A stretch of 64,000 nucleotides of DNA. Origin: Carnegiea gigantea. Lineage: Eukaryota; Streptophyta; Magnoliopsida; Caryophyllales; Cactaceae. Shown here one piece after another: positions 1-11,903 of the stretch (positions are counted from its first letter, which is position 1; each line of letters begins with the position of its first letter). The notes beneath the pieces were generated by a model that saw only the letters and a program-made list of their open reading frames with translations, was not told where the DNA came from and made no database searches. The position numbers and the translations under genes were made by a program. Where the stretch lies: positions 318,501-382,500 of the forward strand of contig JAKOGI010000436.1 in the NCBI GenBank assembly GCA_029747015.1. Reading direction: 5' to 3'.

Positions 1-44
1 GTTTAATTAAATAAATAAATATGATTTAGGGCCGGGCTATTACA
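1..44 (-). repeat. Tekay array, left LTR (only its first 44 bases in window)
   Basis: Read on the minus strand this is the start of an LTR, TGTAATAGCCCGGCCC, directly preceded by a purine tract. The same sequence recurs as the start of the other two LTRs of the array (right edges at 18397 and 26474). The remaining 3 kb or so should lie to the left of the window. Confidence 0.85.
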
Positions 45-58
45 GCCTTCCCCCCTTG
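45..58 (-). other. Polypurine tract, copy A
   Basis: On the minus strand this reads CTTCAAGGGGGGAAGGC immediately before the LTR start TGTAATAG, the normal priming site for second-strand synthesis. It follows a GGACGAAACTC motif typical of Tekay/Del elements. Confidence 0.8.
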
Positions 59-99
59 AAGAGTTTCGTCCTCGAAACTTATGAAATTTATGAAAACAT

Positions 100-270
100 G
101 CATGGTTAACTCAGATAAGTCTGGGTACTTGGCTTTCATTTCTTCCTCAGTTTCTCAAGTAGCTTCTAAGGAGGTATGATTTGTCCAAAGTAATATGATT
201 AAAGATGTCTGCTTGACGCTGAACTACTTAATCCTGAGATCTAATATCTAGATTGGGTGCTCTAGAAACA
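100..270 (-). pseudogene. pol: Chromodomain relic at the pol C-terminus, copy A
   Basis: The minus-strand translation keeps fragments resembling the end of Tekay integrase: a stretch like HPIxILDLRIKxF followed by ATxETEEEMKAKYPDLS. Family members have a chromodomain here that directs integration. Several in-frame stops show it is dead. The assignment places the element in the chromovirus (Tekay-like) lineage and is inferred from these two motifs only. Confidence 0.6.
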
Positions 271-850
271 CAAGACCCTCAATGACCGCAATGGATTCGG
301 TTATGACGGTGTGGCGAGGAACTGAAATGTACTGCCTGAGTTGTAAGGTAAGGAACACAGAACATGTTATGCACATGTTTGAATTATATAGGCAGATCTG
401 GTAGGCAAGTTATGGAATTCGACCTCTCAATGAACTGATATGGTGAAACTTTCTGACACCCTTAATTGATGAAACTTTCTGAAAAACCTTGTTATATACA
501 TGAAAGTCCAGGAGTCTCCTTCTCTTATCAATATAGCATTTCTGTCGCTTTCAATAGGATATTTTCGGGAATCTTCTAACATGTGTCACCTTATTAAATG
601 CTGGAGAAGATCTTCATGACTCGTAAGATGACTGATTGTCAATGTCTGCCGTCATTTTGTCCTGATGTTTAATGAAGGATTCTCTGCTAATGCTATCACA
701 ATGTTGACTGCTGGGTGTTCCATACTTTCTTCAGATGCAAATGTTGGTCGTAGGTCATGAAGCACTACAGGCTCCAACTTACAAGAGTTGATCCATTGAT
801 ATTTTTAGATGCTTGCCCATCTATTTCAAGATGATAAGGACTGCAAAAGT

Positions 851-1231
851 TCAATCTAGTTTTGAAGGCTCTTTGAAGTGCTTGCCATAACAGGCTTGAA
901 ATCTCTGATCTCGGTCATACACTATATCGATGGAATCCCATGACAAAGTCCATTGAAATTGAATCCCTTTCTCAAGGTTTTGCTTTATTCTTTGGAGCTC
1001 AGGATTATCATCCTGATTCACTCTAATTTCCTCCATTAAGGAGGACTGTAAGGTAAGTGTCGGCATTTGAACATTTGCCTTCCTGTGCGACACTAATTGA
1101 ATGTCCAAGTCCTCAAGTTCTCTCAAGAGATTCAGTTGGGTAGTTACTACAGTGTTCAAGGTATGTTGTGCCTTCCTGTTCAGGGCGTCTGCCCAACATT
1201 TCCCTTTCTTGGTTGACATTGGATCTGCCAC
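851..1231 (-). pseudogene. pol: RNase H / integrase remnant, copy A
   Basis: A 126-residue open stretch begins like the end of RNase H (ADALNRKAQHTLNT, normally VADALSRKxxHTLNT). It continues into the integrase N-terminal linker (DPELQRIKQNLEKG) and then jumps to SDRDxRF-like sequence (VYDRDQRFQACYGK) that belongs well inside the integrase catalytic core. The zinc-binding part and most of the core are missing between these points, so this copy could not integrate on its own. Copy B shows the same head at 19346-19585. Confidence 0.7.
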
Positions 1232-1480
1232 AACTGATGTTTCATGTAGATTGAGCTCCTTCTAAGTGAAGACATACTTCAGACTCTGATGGTCAGTATA
1301 GATTGCACAAGGTGCACCTTACAAGTAATGTTTTCAAATTCTCAGTGCACCTGGATTATGGGTAAGGTACCACCCATAAGGCTATATCTTCTTGCTAACC
1401 TTGTAGCCTGCTTCGACAAATTGATCAAGGAAGATAATATTTGACAAATCCTTTCTGAACTTGATAATTCCCTGCTAAAC

Positions 1481-2270
1481 TCAAACAGTTTCTAGTCTCA
1501 GTGCATTGGTGGATCTTCGGCATTTTGTAACTGCTTTCGCCTTTTGCAAATTGACCTTGATCTCATCCTTTAGAGCCATATGTTCCAAAAATGCCATTGC
1601 TTCTAACCAGCACTCATACTTCTTGTATTTGCCATGTAATTGATGTTCCCTCAAGGTCTGTAACACTCTCCACAAATGAACAGGATACTCATCTCTGTCC
1701 TTGGAGTATTTCAAGATATCTTTTATAAACACTATCACAAAATTATCTAAATAGGGTATGAAACTCTATTCATAAGGTCCATAAAGGCCGCAGGGCCATT
1801 GATTAGGCCAAAAGGCACAACAGTAAATCCATAGTGACCCAAACATGGTCCTTAGTGTGGTTTTGGAAATGTCTTCAGGTATAATTCTAAGTTGATGGTA
1901 CCCTGACCTCAAATCGATCTTAGAAAAGACTCCTGCTCCCTGTAGTTAATCGAATAAGTCATCTACTTAGGGCGATGGGTATGTGTTTTTGATGGTGATC
2001 TTGTTCAGCTCTCTATAATCAATACATAACCTCCTGGTTCCATTCTTCTTCTTTACAGATGGAGCTAGGCATCCTATGATGGCACACTTAGATGGTTTGA
2101 TAAATCTCTACTATGATAACTCCTCTAACTGAAACTTCAGTTCTTTAAGCTCAATTGGGGCCATAACATACGGGGTTTTGGAGATAGGTTGAGCATCAGG
2201 GATTAATTCAATCTCAACATCAATTTCTCTTTGCGAAGCAGTCCCGGTATCTTTTTAGGAAAACATCTCT
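1481..2270 (-). pseudogene. pol: Reverse transcriptase remnant, copy A
   Basis: Ty3/gypsy reverse transcriptase read on the minus strand in several frames. Fragments in order are [38 protein letters not shown], a [19 protein letters not shown] region, and VFIKDILKYSKDRDEYPVHL. The last is the catalytic box, normally FIDDILIYS: the first aspartate of the DD pair is replaced by lysine. The thumb-side motif LxTLREHQLxxKYKKYECWL is also present. Stops and frameshifts separate the pieces, so the enzyme is not functional. Confidence 0.8.
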
Positions 2271-2546
2271 AAATTCACAAGCTATAGGGATATCTTTTAC
2301 TTTTTTCTTCCTTCGGTTGAATGTTACTAGCATAACACCAATACATAATATATCCTTGCCATAAGAGCTCATTGATTTTCATAACAGAATTTAAAGGACA
2401 AGATTTTTCCTTTCTTTTCCCATGAAACATATTTCTCTCCCTTGTTCATCTCTTGAAATAACCTTAGGGTCATCACAACCTATCTTGACCCCATAAATAC
2501 ACAACTAGATCGTTTCCAAAATGATATCAAAGTCTGACGAGTCAAA

Positions 2547-2738
2547 TTAAATCAGAATTTCAAGGGGAACTATTTCACCAATAGTAATTGAAACAAACTT
2601 ACGAGATGCAGAACACTCAATTCTAGAGTCGTTGGATAACTTGATTCCATAATTGGTTTCTGCCTTCTTATTCTTAAGGTTCATTTGCATAGCAGATCGT
2701 GTGAATATAAATGAATGAGTGGCAACTGAATCAATCAA
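2547..2738 (-). pseudogene. pol: Aspartic protease remnant, copy A
   Basis: The open stretch starts MIDSVATHSFI, corresponding to the chromovirus protease active site LIDSGATHSFI with the glycine changed to valine. It continues with the flap and core strand. In copy B the same region (20859-21176) is longer and is preceded by a zinc-knuckle-like fragment, so the two are one ancestral domain. Confidence 0.7.
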
Positions 2739-2759
2739 TAGACAAAATGGCTTTGAAAT

Positions 2760-3200
2760 TAAAAGAGAGTTTCAGTAACTATTACACCAGAGGTGGCAGC
2801 TTCCTTCTTGCTCAACACATAAGCCTTTTCTACAGTTGCGAGCCTTGAAAGTGGGAGCCCTTCTCTATAGCCTTTAGTTTTCAGGAACAGGCAGCGATGA
2901 GGTGTTTTGGGCTACCGTACCATGTGCATTTGTTAGTTCCCATTTAGCGATCCGGAGTGTTGTGGTTAGTTCTTCTACAGATCTACTCGAAGTGAAACCA
3001 GGCCTCAAGAGCCTATTCTTGACAATGTTCCACCAAATATCGGTTTTATCAGTTAGATGAAATGTTCCAATGTTCACCCTTTCATCACCTGGAATCTCTA
3101 TTATAGTGAAAACTTTCTCCATTCCTCAAATCCATTCTTCAGGTTCCACTGGGTTATATTTTCCACTCTAGAGTTCTTTAGTATGAATCAGCTAAAGACA
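2760..3200 (-). pseudogene. gag: Gag remnant, copy A
   Basis: The minus strand encodes MEKVFTIIEIPGDERVNIG followed by LTDKTDIWWNIVKNRLL, matching the retrotransposon capsid fold pattern (xxKIFxxLGCxxxxKVxxAxxxLxGxAxxWW). Shortly afterwards the frame is lost. It would encode the capsid of the virus-like particle in an intact relative. Confidence 0.65.
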
Positions 3201-5070
3201 TTTTTCCAAGGGGCAGTAACCCATCAAAATTTCTCACTGACGCAATCCAAACGCATAACAAAGATTTTAATTGTCAAACTTCAGCTTTATATAAGTGATC
3301 TTCAATAGGAAAATGAGGTTGAATCAGCCAAAAAGGGTAGGCACATCGCGTTTCCCCTAGCAATGGATTCCACAAGTTTGATAATAATCAATCCCCATAC
3401 AAAGCATAATCTACCTTCGATACAAGTGTGTGACAAAAGTATCTTCTATTGACATGGGTGCAACCCAATCATAAACCAGCTACTAGCAGCAATTGGGCTC
3501 TTAAAAATAGGAAAAGGTGATCAGAATTGATGAAGATGTAACGTGAGAGTGAATGATGATGCAACTGGATGAGGAGATGTCATGAACACAAAAAGATGAA
3601 GCCCCTCGCTAAAGTGAGGCGTATCCAACAGTTGATAATCCAACAAGGACAATGGCAGATGGTATGTTACCAAAAGATGCAGTAAAATATTTTCAAGAGT
3701 AATGTCTACTTCACAAATGGAGGTGGAGCCAATGGACTGCTTGCAAGAGTTTAGGCAATTTAAGCAAGTCTTGAATTGCAATGGATTGAAGCAAAATGTC
3801 TCTCTAAAGTGTCAATGGTTTCTCTTCTATGAAATAGTCAGTAGTCAATGGTTTCAAACTTATGTACCATAGAACAAGCCTCTCCAAAATCCTATAATTT
3901 AGGAGATACTACATCAAGATCCCTCATATAGCTCACTTAGATGAAATTCTTGGGTTACAGAAGAAAATATCTGAAATCAACGAAGCAGGTTGAAGTAATT
4001 GCCACTTGGATCCAAGAAACACACAAAATGACACCCATATGATAAGGAAACATAAGCTCAAAGTTGTAGGTATCCACTGACTCGGACAGTCTGTACCATC
4101 AGACTTCTGGGCTAAATTTCATTAACCACTGATCTCTAAATGTGCTGCAACATAGGTCACTGGAAAGCTTACTTTTTGTACTTTGACGTAGACTAACCAA
4201 AACATCCCTATCTGATGGAATGCATAAGCTACAAGTGAGCTAAACTCAGATCTTGTGCATTAGGATTCTGCCCAGTTTGCAGACTTTGATTTGTCTATTT
4301 GAATAACCAAATGACCTCCAATCCACTTGAAACTTGTTTCATATGAAAGATATCTCTTTAACCTTAAAATTGGAATGAAAAACCCTTGCGTGAATCATAT
4401 TGATCATGGACAAAAGTTACTTCAAGGTCGGTCCTTGTGCACTAATCAAAACTGCCAAGTTGATTGAACTTGTGTATTCTGCCCATACTTGGTTTTCCCT
4501 ATGCATTTAACCTTAAAATGAGTCAAGGGCCTTTCATAGGACACATTAGTAACAACCCCCAACTCAAGGGCTAGGAGTGTTAGTGATTCTTAAATTTCTG
4601 GGGTGAAACGGAGAGAGTTTCGCTGCAAACTGGCCATTTTCCAGGCTTAAAGCCTTACATCATATGCTCGGCATTGAATAGAAGCATAAAAGGATATCAA
4701 ATCAAGCTCAACGGCTACACACCGGATATCACAACTCTACGGCCCACACGCCCAGAGTGTAAGGGTTTACCTCTCAAAAATAAACAATTCCAGCTAAACG
4801 GATGTCATACCATTCAGATGGGTGGCTCCTATGACCATACTTACCTAAATGCATTAGAGCACCTCCAACTTGTTATTCAAAATCTCTGTCAAATCTGCTG
4901 CTTGAGATCAAACTATATATACTTTATATCGATCCATCTGAAAGAATACACGAGTAGAATATGTGTGAGATAAGCAGACATTACCAGTGTCACAAATCTC
5001 CAATGATATCATAATAATCTTCATTCCTCACTATCCATAATCCATATCCCATAAAGAAAATCTCAACCTG
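3200..5070 (-). other. Degenerate gag N-terminus and untranslated leader, copy A
   Basis: No open frame over 100 residues and no recognisable domain. The stretch matches copy B at about 21530-23430 with small indels, so it belongs to the retroelement. It lies between the gag relic and the primer binding site and probably holds the gag start and leader. Confidence 0.5.
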
Positions 5071-5082
5071 GCTCTGATACCA
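5071..5082 (-). other. Primer binding site, copy A
   Basis: Minus strand reads TGGTATCAGAGC, complementary to the 3' end of initiator methionine tRNA and four bases from the LTR end. The second copy is at 23433-23444. Confidence 0.85.
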
Positions 5083-6242
5083 AATCTGTAACGCCCTAAA
5101 TTAAACTTATTTCACTGTTTATATTCTCTTTAATAAATGACTCAATAGTAATCTGATAAATCCAATGATAGGGGTGTTACCGCTGTCTCAAAGGACAAGG
5201 CTTGAAGTATGTGTTCTCGAATAACATAGTTAAGCATAACCTTAACCATACACACTCACACATGATCATCCATTCACAATCAAGTATTAACCAATGTAAG
5301 GCTTATAAACCATAGTAAGATAATTCACCATCTAATCTGTATCCTCATACACCAAAGAACTCAAAATACAGCTTTAAAGTATGCATATACTGTATCATCG
5401 CTGATTCATATAGATTTCCTTGCGCAACTAATTCTCTTCCGCTGCTTTGCTAGCATGAGGGCAATTCTCTGAGCATTTTCCTAAAACAAAACATGAAAAA
5501 CATTTCGAACTGTAAGCCGAAGCTCAGTACATGCATTCCTGAATTGTTGAATGGTCATTGAAACACTGATTGGGCCCAATTTGCAATTCATTTAAGGTCA
5601 AAATAGGGAATGAGATGAATATAAAAGTGTATTGCTAATTATTATCCGATAGTGGACCCCTTGATACTGTTATGATCTATGGATCTATAGATAGGTGTAC
5701 ACCTACCAAGCTGATCGAAGACCTAGCCTGAAACCCTGCGGGTAACTGAAGGGCGAATACCCTATAGATGATAACTGACGGGGTCACAAATTAACTGATA
5801 AATCACTATGTAAACTGATTCATTGAGGTACTTACCAAAACATGATAACGTTGATAAATATATTGTGATTTCTAGTTGTACAGGCAATGAACGTACCTGA
5901 AGTCTTTAAAATGATATTTCACTTGATAATACGCATGCACAAAGAAAAATGATACACTGGGCCCTGATTCTGCTAAAGAAATGTAATTATAGGTAAATGC
6001 AGTTAGTAAACAATATTCACACCCATAATTTGTAACTTTAATGGAAATTGATTAATCAAAAAGACTTCTACAATCCCAATAATCCAATATCAGGCAAGTC
6101 AAACCAAAATGAACTGAATCAGTTAGGGTTATTAAACTTAAAATATAATAAATTGAAGCAAAGTAGACCAAATGGAAATGATTGAGGTGATAATGAAAAG
6201 ATTTAAATTGATATAAATGAAATATGGGTTTCTGATATTTCT

Positions 6243-6330
6243 GAAATGGATAATGGAAAGTGTGATGCATCTAAAATGGATAATAGAATGGTTAATGCCT
6301 CTGAAATGGATAATAGAAGGTTCAAGGCCA
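6243..6330. repeat. Short tandem repeat inside the Tekay LTR
   Basis: Three imperfect copies of a unit of about 30 bases containing TGAAATGGATAATAGAA. The same three copies occur at 24603-24682 in the right LTR, so the repeat predates the array duplication. Confidence 0.7.
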
Positions 6331-6825
6331 TGAGGGGTGTTGTGAGGTTCATAAAAGCTCAAATAACCTCAGTTGATCCAATAGACACTAATTTGAGTCA
6401 TTACTGTGCCCACTTCTCAAATTTCATTTTCATGCTCACTTAACTCGGTTTTCAAACCCAAGTAAGCTTCTATACATAATCAAACTTGTTGAACTCACTA
6501 CACTTTATAATTTACTTGTAATATCCATAATTATATAGAAACTTCTGAAAATATTTCCAAATGTCACGATTTCTGTATTCACTCATGTTGCCGTTTGATG
6601 GTCTATATTAGAAAATCCTTATCTTTCACTCCTAACCTCCAAATAAGATGTAAAATCCCAATATGAAAAGCTCATAATGTCCACTAAAACTTTTATTTAG
6701 GACACAAAGCATGATTCACATAGTAATGTCCCTAAAATTAGGGTAGAACACAAACGTACACAATTTCAGTTCAATCTGTATAGTCATAGCAAAACCACCA
6801 TATCTTTTTCCACAGAACTCGGATT

Positions 6826-6830
6826 AAGGC
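6826..6830. repeat. Target site duplication AAGGC, left
   Basis: Five bases directly before the Sirevirus LTR, repeated exactly at 17111-17115. Confidence 0.92.
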
Positions 6831-8201
6831 TGTTAGAATGAATAAGGTTTTGATGATAACAAATCCAAGTGTTGTAGTTGTTATTGTTGTTCCAAACAGG
6901 CTTTACCAACAGGGCCTTACTGCTATTTTTCAATATATTAAAACTGCTTGACTAATGGTTTATCAAGAACAGGTACTCAAGTCAGCGATGTAAGAACAAC
7001 CATGAGGAACAGGCTCTGTAAGGTGTTTGAAACATGTTCTGTGAAGTCTTTGCAGTAGATTCGTCTTTCTACAAGATGACCAGTGGTTACAACAAGATGT
7101 TTGATTTAATTTGGTTTTATATTTTTAGACTCTTGTTAATATGCCAATCAGAAAGTCTTAACTTACCACTTACTTGAAACGGTTTTGTTTTCTTTTGGTA
7201 AATATTTCGGATCACCCTTCAGAACAATCCTGGAAACAGGGTGATCAGGGTGTTCCAGAATAAGCTGCGAAAAACTGTTTTGCACGATTTTTATCTTTTG
7301 AATTTTGAGCAGCTTCTTCAAGGATTTGCAAGAAAGATTTTTTTTTTATGGAGTATCTTACCCCTTACCCTAAAAACGGTTATTAAAATCTAAGGGGATT
7401 TGCAAAATCTTTTTTGAGTAAAAAGAATATCCAATTTTTGGCAAGTGGATAAGGTTGTTGAGAAAAACATGGGCTAGTTGCTGAGAATCACCGCCTTATG
7501 CACACGGTTTAGGAAGTGTTTCCAGCTCATGTTTCCTCATCCCTTGTGGCTAAAGAATTCTATATTCTTTAGGGATTTTAGTTTCCAAAAATTTGAGGAA
7601 TTGTTTTTCCAAGCACTATATAAAGTCGCTTCTTAGAACGATAGAAGCATCGGTTTTCAAAAAGAAAAATTCAGTGTTCATGAGCTTAAAAGTTTGAATA
7701 GAAAACCGTGTCTAGTGAGTGAGTTATTTGAGCTTTCAAAGTTGGCATACTAGGATTTCATTGTACCCTATATTAGCTTAGTTGAGAAGCATTGTAATAG
7801 GGTGTTTTTCTTTATACTCTTCTTTCACAAAAGTGAGTTGAGTGTGTGTCCAAATCAAGGGGATTTTGGACGTGGGGTAACATGTCTTAGGGAAGACGGT
7901 TACGTGTGTTACAAGTTGTAACACGGTGTGTTACTATTGTAACGTGTTTAGCCCGTTTAGTGAAGTGTTTAAATCCTACACGAGGTAGGTCGTGGTTTTT
8001 AACCTTGGTTGGGCTAGAGGTGTTTTCCACGTAAAAAATCCTGTGTCCATTATTTCCGCATTCAATTTTGTTGGATTTTCGCTTTTGTTTATCTCAGGAA
8101 CAACCTGTGCAAACAGGGTCTCAGACTGTTTGCCAGCAACTTGCGAAAATCGGAGACCACAATTCACCCCCTCTTGTGGTTGTGTACTCTCTAAATCAAC
8201 A
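6831..8201 (+). repeat. Sirevirus 5' LTR
   Basis: 1371 bp, starts TGTTAGAATG and ends ATCAACA just before the primer site. It differs from the 3' LTR by roughly nine substitutions or small indels in the first 320 bases, suggesting a fairly recent insertion. Short open frames inside it recur in the 3' LTR and are not genes. Confidence 0.92.
7617..7624 (+). promoter_or_regulatory. TATA box of the Sirevirus 5' LTR
   Basis: TATATAAA in the middle of the LTR, conserved at 16524-16531 in the 3' LTR. Its position fits the U3/R boundary. Promoter activity is inferred. Confidence 0.6.
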
Positions 8202-8203
8202 AG

Positions 8204-8215
8204 TGGTATCAGAGC
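8204..8215 (+). other. Sirevirus primer binding site
   Basis: TGGTATCAGAGC two bases after the LTR, complementary to initiator methionine tRNA. Confidence 0.9.
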
Positions 8216-8258
8216 AGGTTCTCCTTTGAAAGGCTAACACCTTGAGAGATCCTCGAAG

Positions 8259-10019
8259 ATGAGTACCCCACAAGGCATGCTTGAAGGTCAATCCATAACT
8301 CGACCACCACACTTCAATGGCCAACACTATGGTTGGTGGAAGAATAGGATGGAAAACTACATCCAAGCCGAGGACTATGAGTTGTGGATGCTCATCAAGA
8401 ATGGACCACTCATCCCAAAGAAAATAACTGAAGATGGAAAGTCAATCCCCAAGAAGCCTAAAGAATTCAATACTGAAGATTACAAAATGATGGAGAAGAA
8501 TGCCAAAGCCAAGAAACTTCTATATTTTGGCCTTGGTCCTGATGAATATACTCGCATATCTGAATGTGAGTCGGCCAAGGAGATCTGGGATGCTTTGCAA
8601 ATAGCTCACGAAGGGACCAATCAAGTAAAGCAATCCCGGATTGAATTGCTTATGAGAAAATATGAGCTGTTTGAGATGGGTGATCGTGAAAGTGTGATGG
8701 ACATGTACACTCACTTCACTCACATAACGAATGAGCTAAAATCCTTGGGAAAATCCTTCACCACCGAAGAATTGGTGAGGAAGATCCTAAGAATTTTACC
8801 TCATTCTTGGGAAGCGAAAGTAACGGCCATCCAAGAAGCTAAAGACATGAACAAGATCACCCTAGATGAGCTGATTGGCAACCTCCAAACGTATAAACTT
8901 AGGAAAAATTCCCAACAGAAAGATGAGACAAAGAGAGATCGAGGTCCTGCACTAAAAGCCTTAGAAGATGATTCTGATTCTGATGAGGAGGAGATTGCCA
9001 TGATCACTCAAAAGTTCAAGAAGTTCTTCAAGAAAGTCAAAGAAAATAGCAAAAGGAAGGACTTCAGCAAGGCCAGGAACACCTCTCGGGAACAGTTCTC
9101 CAGGTGTTTCAAGTGTGGCAAACTGGACCACATTGTGAGAAACTGCCCACTGCTCAAGGAGGAACAAGAACCCGAACACCCTAGAAAACAGGGGAGGAAA
9201 CAGGGTGTAAGCAGCTCAGCAAAAAGGTTCTCAAAAGCTATGCTCGCAGCCTGGGGAGACTCAAGCGAGGATGAGGAAGGGTCTGAAGCTGGGGAAGCTG
9301 ATGTAGCACTCATGGCAAGAAGTGACACTGATTCAGATGATGGATCAACAGACAGTCTGACTCAACTCAAGAACAAGGTACGGGGTCTAAATAAATCAAC
9401 TCTTGAGGAATTAGTGTACACTATAATGGATATATGTGCTGAATTAAAAAGGGATGTTCGAGATCTAGAACTTGAAAATGAAACCCTTAAATTAGAAAAA
9501 CTTGAAGTTGACAAAGAAACTCTTGCCTTGCATGAAAACATCAATGTGCTTAAAGAAACTCTACTCATGAAAGAAGAGACTTGTTCCACTAAATTGACTG
9601 AGCTGGAAAAAGAATCCCTTGACTTAAAAGGTAAGGTCGAGTCCTTGCTTGTAGAAAATAAAAACTTGCTTGAGAAAATGAAACAAATGGAATCAGACCT
9701 TGCCACAAACAAGCTCTGGAACAGGTCCTCACAAGCACTTGAATGGTTAAACACCCATCATAGTCGAAATAGAAGAGGACTAGGTTTTGTGCCTAAGATG
9801 ACCTACCCAGTGAATAGAAAATATGTAGGATTATCTGAGAATATTGTATGTTATTACTGTGGTAAAACGGGTCATTACCGTTATACTTGTCCCTCAAAAA
9901 AGTATTCCATTAAAAGGAACTCAGTGTATGTAAAACAAATATGGGTTAGGAAATATGAGATTTGTACCTCTAAAGGAATGGGACCCAAGTGGATCTGGGT
10001 TCCCAAAAGTAACCCTTGA
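8259..10019 (+). CDS. gag: Sirevirus Gag polyprotein
   Basis: Intact 586-residue frame, the only long intact retroelement gene in the window. It packages the element RNA into cytoplasmic particles. Residues about 14-40 (FNGQHYGWWKNRMENYIQ) match the N-terminal gag motif of copia elements. Residues about 85-215 are the UBN2-type capsid domain (SAKEIWDALQIAHEG, YELFEMGDRESV). CCHC zinc knuckles lie at residues 283-296 (CFKCGKLDHIVRNC) and 531-544 (CYYCGKTGHYRYTC). Between them residues about 380-487 are a long heptad-rich coiled coil after acidic stretches. A long gag with a second knuckle near the C-terminus fits Sireviruses. The ATG chosen is the first in frame after the primer site. The frame ends in TGA and pol continues in the same frame. 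Confidence 0.9.
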   Translation: MSTPQGMLEGQSITRPPHFNGQHYGWWKNRMENYIQAEDYELWMLIKNGPLIPKKITEDGKSIPKKPKEFNTEDYKMMEKNAKAKKLLYFGLGPDEYTRISECESAKEIWDALQIAHEGTNQVKQSRIELLMRKYELFEMGDRESVMDMYTHFTHITNELKSLGKSFTTEELVRKILRILPHSWEAKVTAIQEAKDMNKITLDELIGNLQTYKLRKNSQQKDETKRDRGPALKALEDDSDSDEEEIAMITQKFKKFFKKVKENSKRKDFSKARNTSREQFSRCFKCGKLDHIVRNCPLLKEEQEPEHPRKQGRKQGVSSSAKRFSKAMLAAWGDSSEDEEGSEAGEADVALMARSDTDSDDGSTDSLTQLKNKVRGLNKSTLEELVYTIMDICAELKRDVRDLELENETLKLEKLEVDKETLALHENINVLKETLLMKEETCSTKLTELEKESLDLKGKVESLLVENKNLLEKMKQMESDLATNKLWNRSSQALEWLNTHHSRNRRGLGFVPKMTYPVNRKYVGLSENIVCYYCGKTGHYRYTCPSKKYSIKRNSVYVKQIWVRKYEICTSKGMGPKWIWVPKSNP

Positions 10020-10025
10020 TTTGTT

Positions 10026-11897
10026 TTGCAGGCTGAAGTGAGAGAGAACAACCCAGCAAACAACCCAGCAAACAGTGCAGGGAACAGTCTAGGGAACAAG
10101 CAGCTGTGGTATGTTGACAGTGGGTGTTCAAGGCATATGACTGGTGAAAGATCCAATTTTCTCTCACTTACAGCTTCAGAAGGTGGGAGTGTGGCATTTG
10201 GAAACGGCAAATCCGGGACAATTGTCGGCATAGGTAAGATAGGTGAGTCACTCTCCCATTCAATTGACAATGTTTATTTTGCGGATGGATTAAAACACAA
10301 CTTGCTAAGTGTATCCCAACTGTGCGACAAAAACAACCTAGTAGTGTTCTCACCAACACGTTGCTTGGTTGTGAATATGAACACAGGAGATGTTGTGTTG
10401 AGGGGGAAGCGACACAAGAATGTTTATAAAGTGTGTATCTCCACTCTTCCCCAAAATAATTTGACTTGTTTGAGTGCCCTAAATGATGATGTTATGCTTT
10501 GGCACAAAAGGCTAGGTCATACAAGCCACTCACTTTTGAACAAACTTGTAACCAAAGACTTAGTGGTAGGCTTACCTTCCATTAAATTCAATGATGATAA
10601 GGTATGTGATGCATGTGCCAAAGGCAAACAAGTCAAAAATTCATTTAAATTTAAAAAGTGTGTAAGCACTACTCGACCTCTTGAATTGATACATATGGAT
10701 CTATGTGGTCCAATGAGGATCATGAGCCGAGGTGGCAAGAGGTATGTGCTTGTGATAGTGGATGACTACTCTCGTTTCACTTGGACTTTGTTTTTGGCTT
10801 CTAAAGATGAAACCTTTGAAAAATTTCTTGCTTTCATTAAAAAGATTGAAAAGAGAGTAGGACATTCCTTGGTATGCTTAAGGTCTAACCATGGGACAGA
10901 ATTTGAAAATTCAAGCTTCACTAATTATTGTAATGAGCATGTTGTTGATCATAATTTTTCAACTCCAAGAACACCCCAACAGAATGGGGTGGTAGAACGC
11001 AAAAATCGCACTCTAGAAGACATGACTAGAACAATGCTTGTTGCTAGTGGTCTTCCTAGAAACTTCTAGGCTGAAGCTTTGAACACATCATGTTACATTG
11101 TAAATAGATGCATGATTAGACCTATTCTTAACAAGACTCCTTATGAACTTTTCAGGGGAAGAAAACCTAATATTATGCATTTGAGAGTTTTTGGTTATAA
11201 ATGTTATGTGCATAATAATGGAAAAGATGCCTTAGGGAAATTCGATCCAAGGAGGGATGAAGCAATATTCCTTGGTTACTCCTCACATAGTAAGGCATAC
11301 AAAGTGTTTAATAAGAGAACCTTGTGTGTTGAGGAAAGTGTGCATGTGCTTTTTGATGAAACTAACTCTCTAAGCGAGAATGATGCACAGGAAGAAGACT
11401 TCGAACTAGGTCTTGTTAGAAAAGACGTGCTGCTTCAAGGTGAACAAGGTAAGGATCAATCGGAGGGAGCAAGGTCTGAGGCTGTTCTTCAGGAAGGTAA
11501 GCAAGGTGTGAACCAAACAGGGGGAAACGGGGTGGAACCCTGTTCGGGACAACACCAGCCGAATCCTTCAGGGATAAATCCAGGAATAAGCTCCCAAACA
11601 GGCTCGAGAACAGGTTCTAAACCTATTTCACCGAGTATTCCAGCTAGGATGGAGAGCGAGTCTGTGAACCCACCTTCACCACGATCATGGAAATACCAAA
11701 GTTCACATCCTCTTGATCAAATTTTGTCTGATATTAATGCAGGAGTTCAAACTAGATCTAGACTCAAAAATTTCTGTGCTTTCTATGCTTTTCTCTCAAA
11801 AATTGAGCCTAAGAATATTAATGAAGCCCTTGCAGATTCAGATTGGGTCACAGCCATGCAAGAAGAACTCCATCAGTTCGAAAGGAACAAGGTATGA
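10026..11897 (+). pseudogene. pol: Sirevirus pol: protease and integrase, interrupted
   Basis: Same frame as gag, separated by one TGA at 10017-10019. The protease active site is LWYVDSGCSRHMTG. The integrase zinc-binding region has WHKRLGHTSHSLLNKL with a later CDACAKGKQ. The integrase core has IHMDLCGPM and a DDYSRFTWTLFLASKDE stretch; the second catalytic aspartate (normally RSDHGTEF) is asparagine at 10887-10889, and the catalytic glutamate is kept in NGVVERKNRTLE. A TAG at 11067-11069 replaces a tryptophan codon. The frame then continues with SCYIVNRCMIRP, the GKFDPRRDEAIFLGYS motif, a low-complexity linker and the start of reverse transcriptase. It stops at TGA 11895-11897, again at an expected tryptophan. 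Not functional. Confidence 0.88.
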
Positions 11898-11903
11898 CAC
11901 CTT

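Larger units (their letters stand above)
45..5086 (-). mobile_element. Tekay-type Ty3/gypsy internal region, copy A (decayed)
   Basis: Internal region of a minus-strand chromovirus between the LTR edges at 44 and 5087. Read from right to left it carries a primer binding site next to the LTR, gag, protease, reverse transcriptase, a fused RNase H/integrase stretch, a chromodomain-like tail and a polypurine tract. Every coding part is broken by stops and frameshifts. At about 5.0 kb it is short for the family because the integrase core is largely deleted. Copy B (18398-23449) is collinear at about 96% by a short hand comparison and shares the same deletions. The stretches between the named domains hold only degenerate element sequence. 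Confidence 0.85.

Noticed and set aside
7992..8237. Open frame repeated at 16899-17147
   Set aside because: Lies in both Sirevirus LTRs and spans the LTR end; a by-product of LTR duplication with no known domain.
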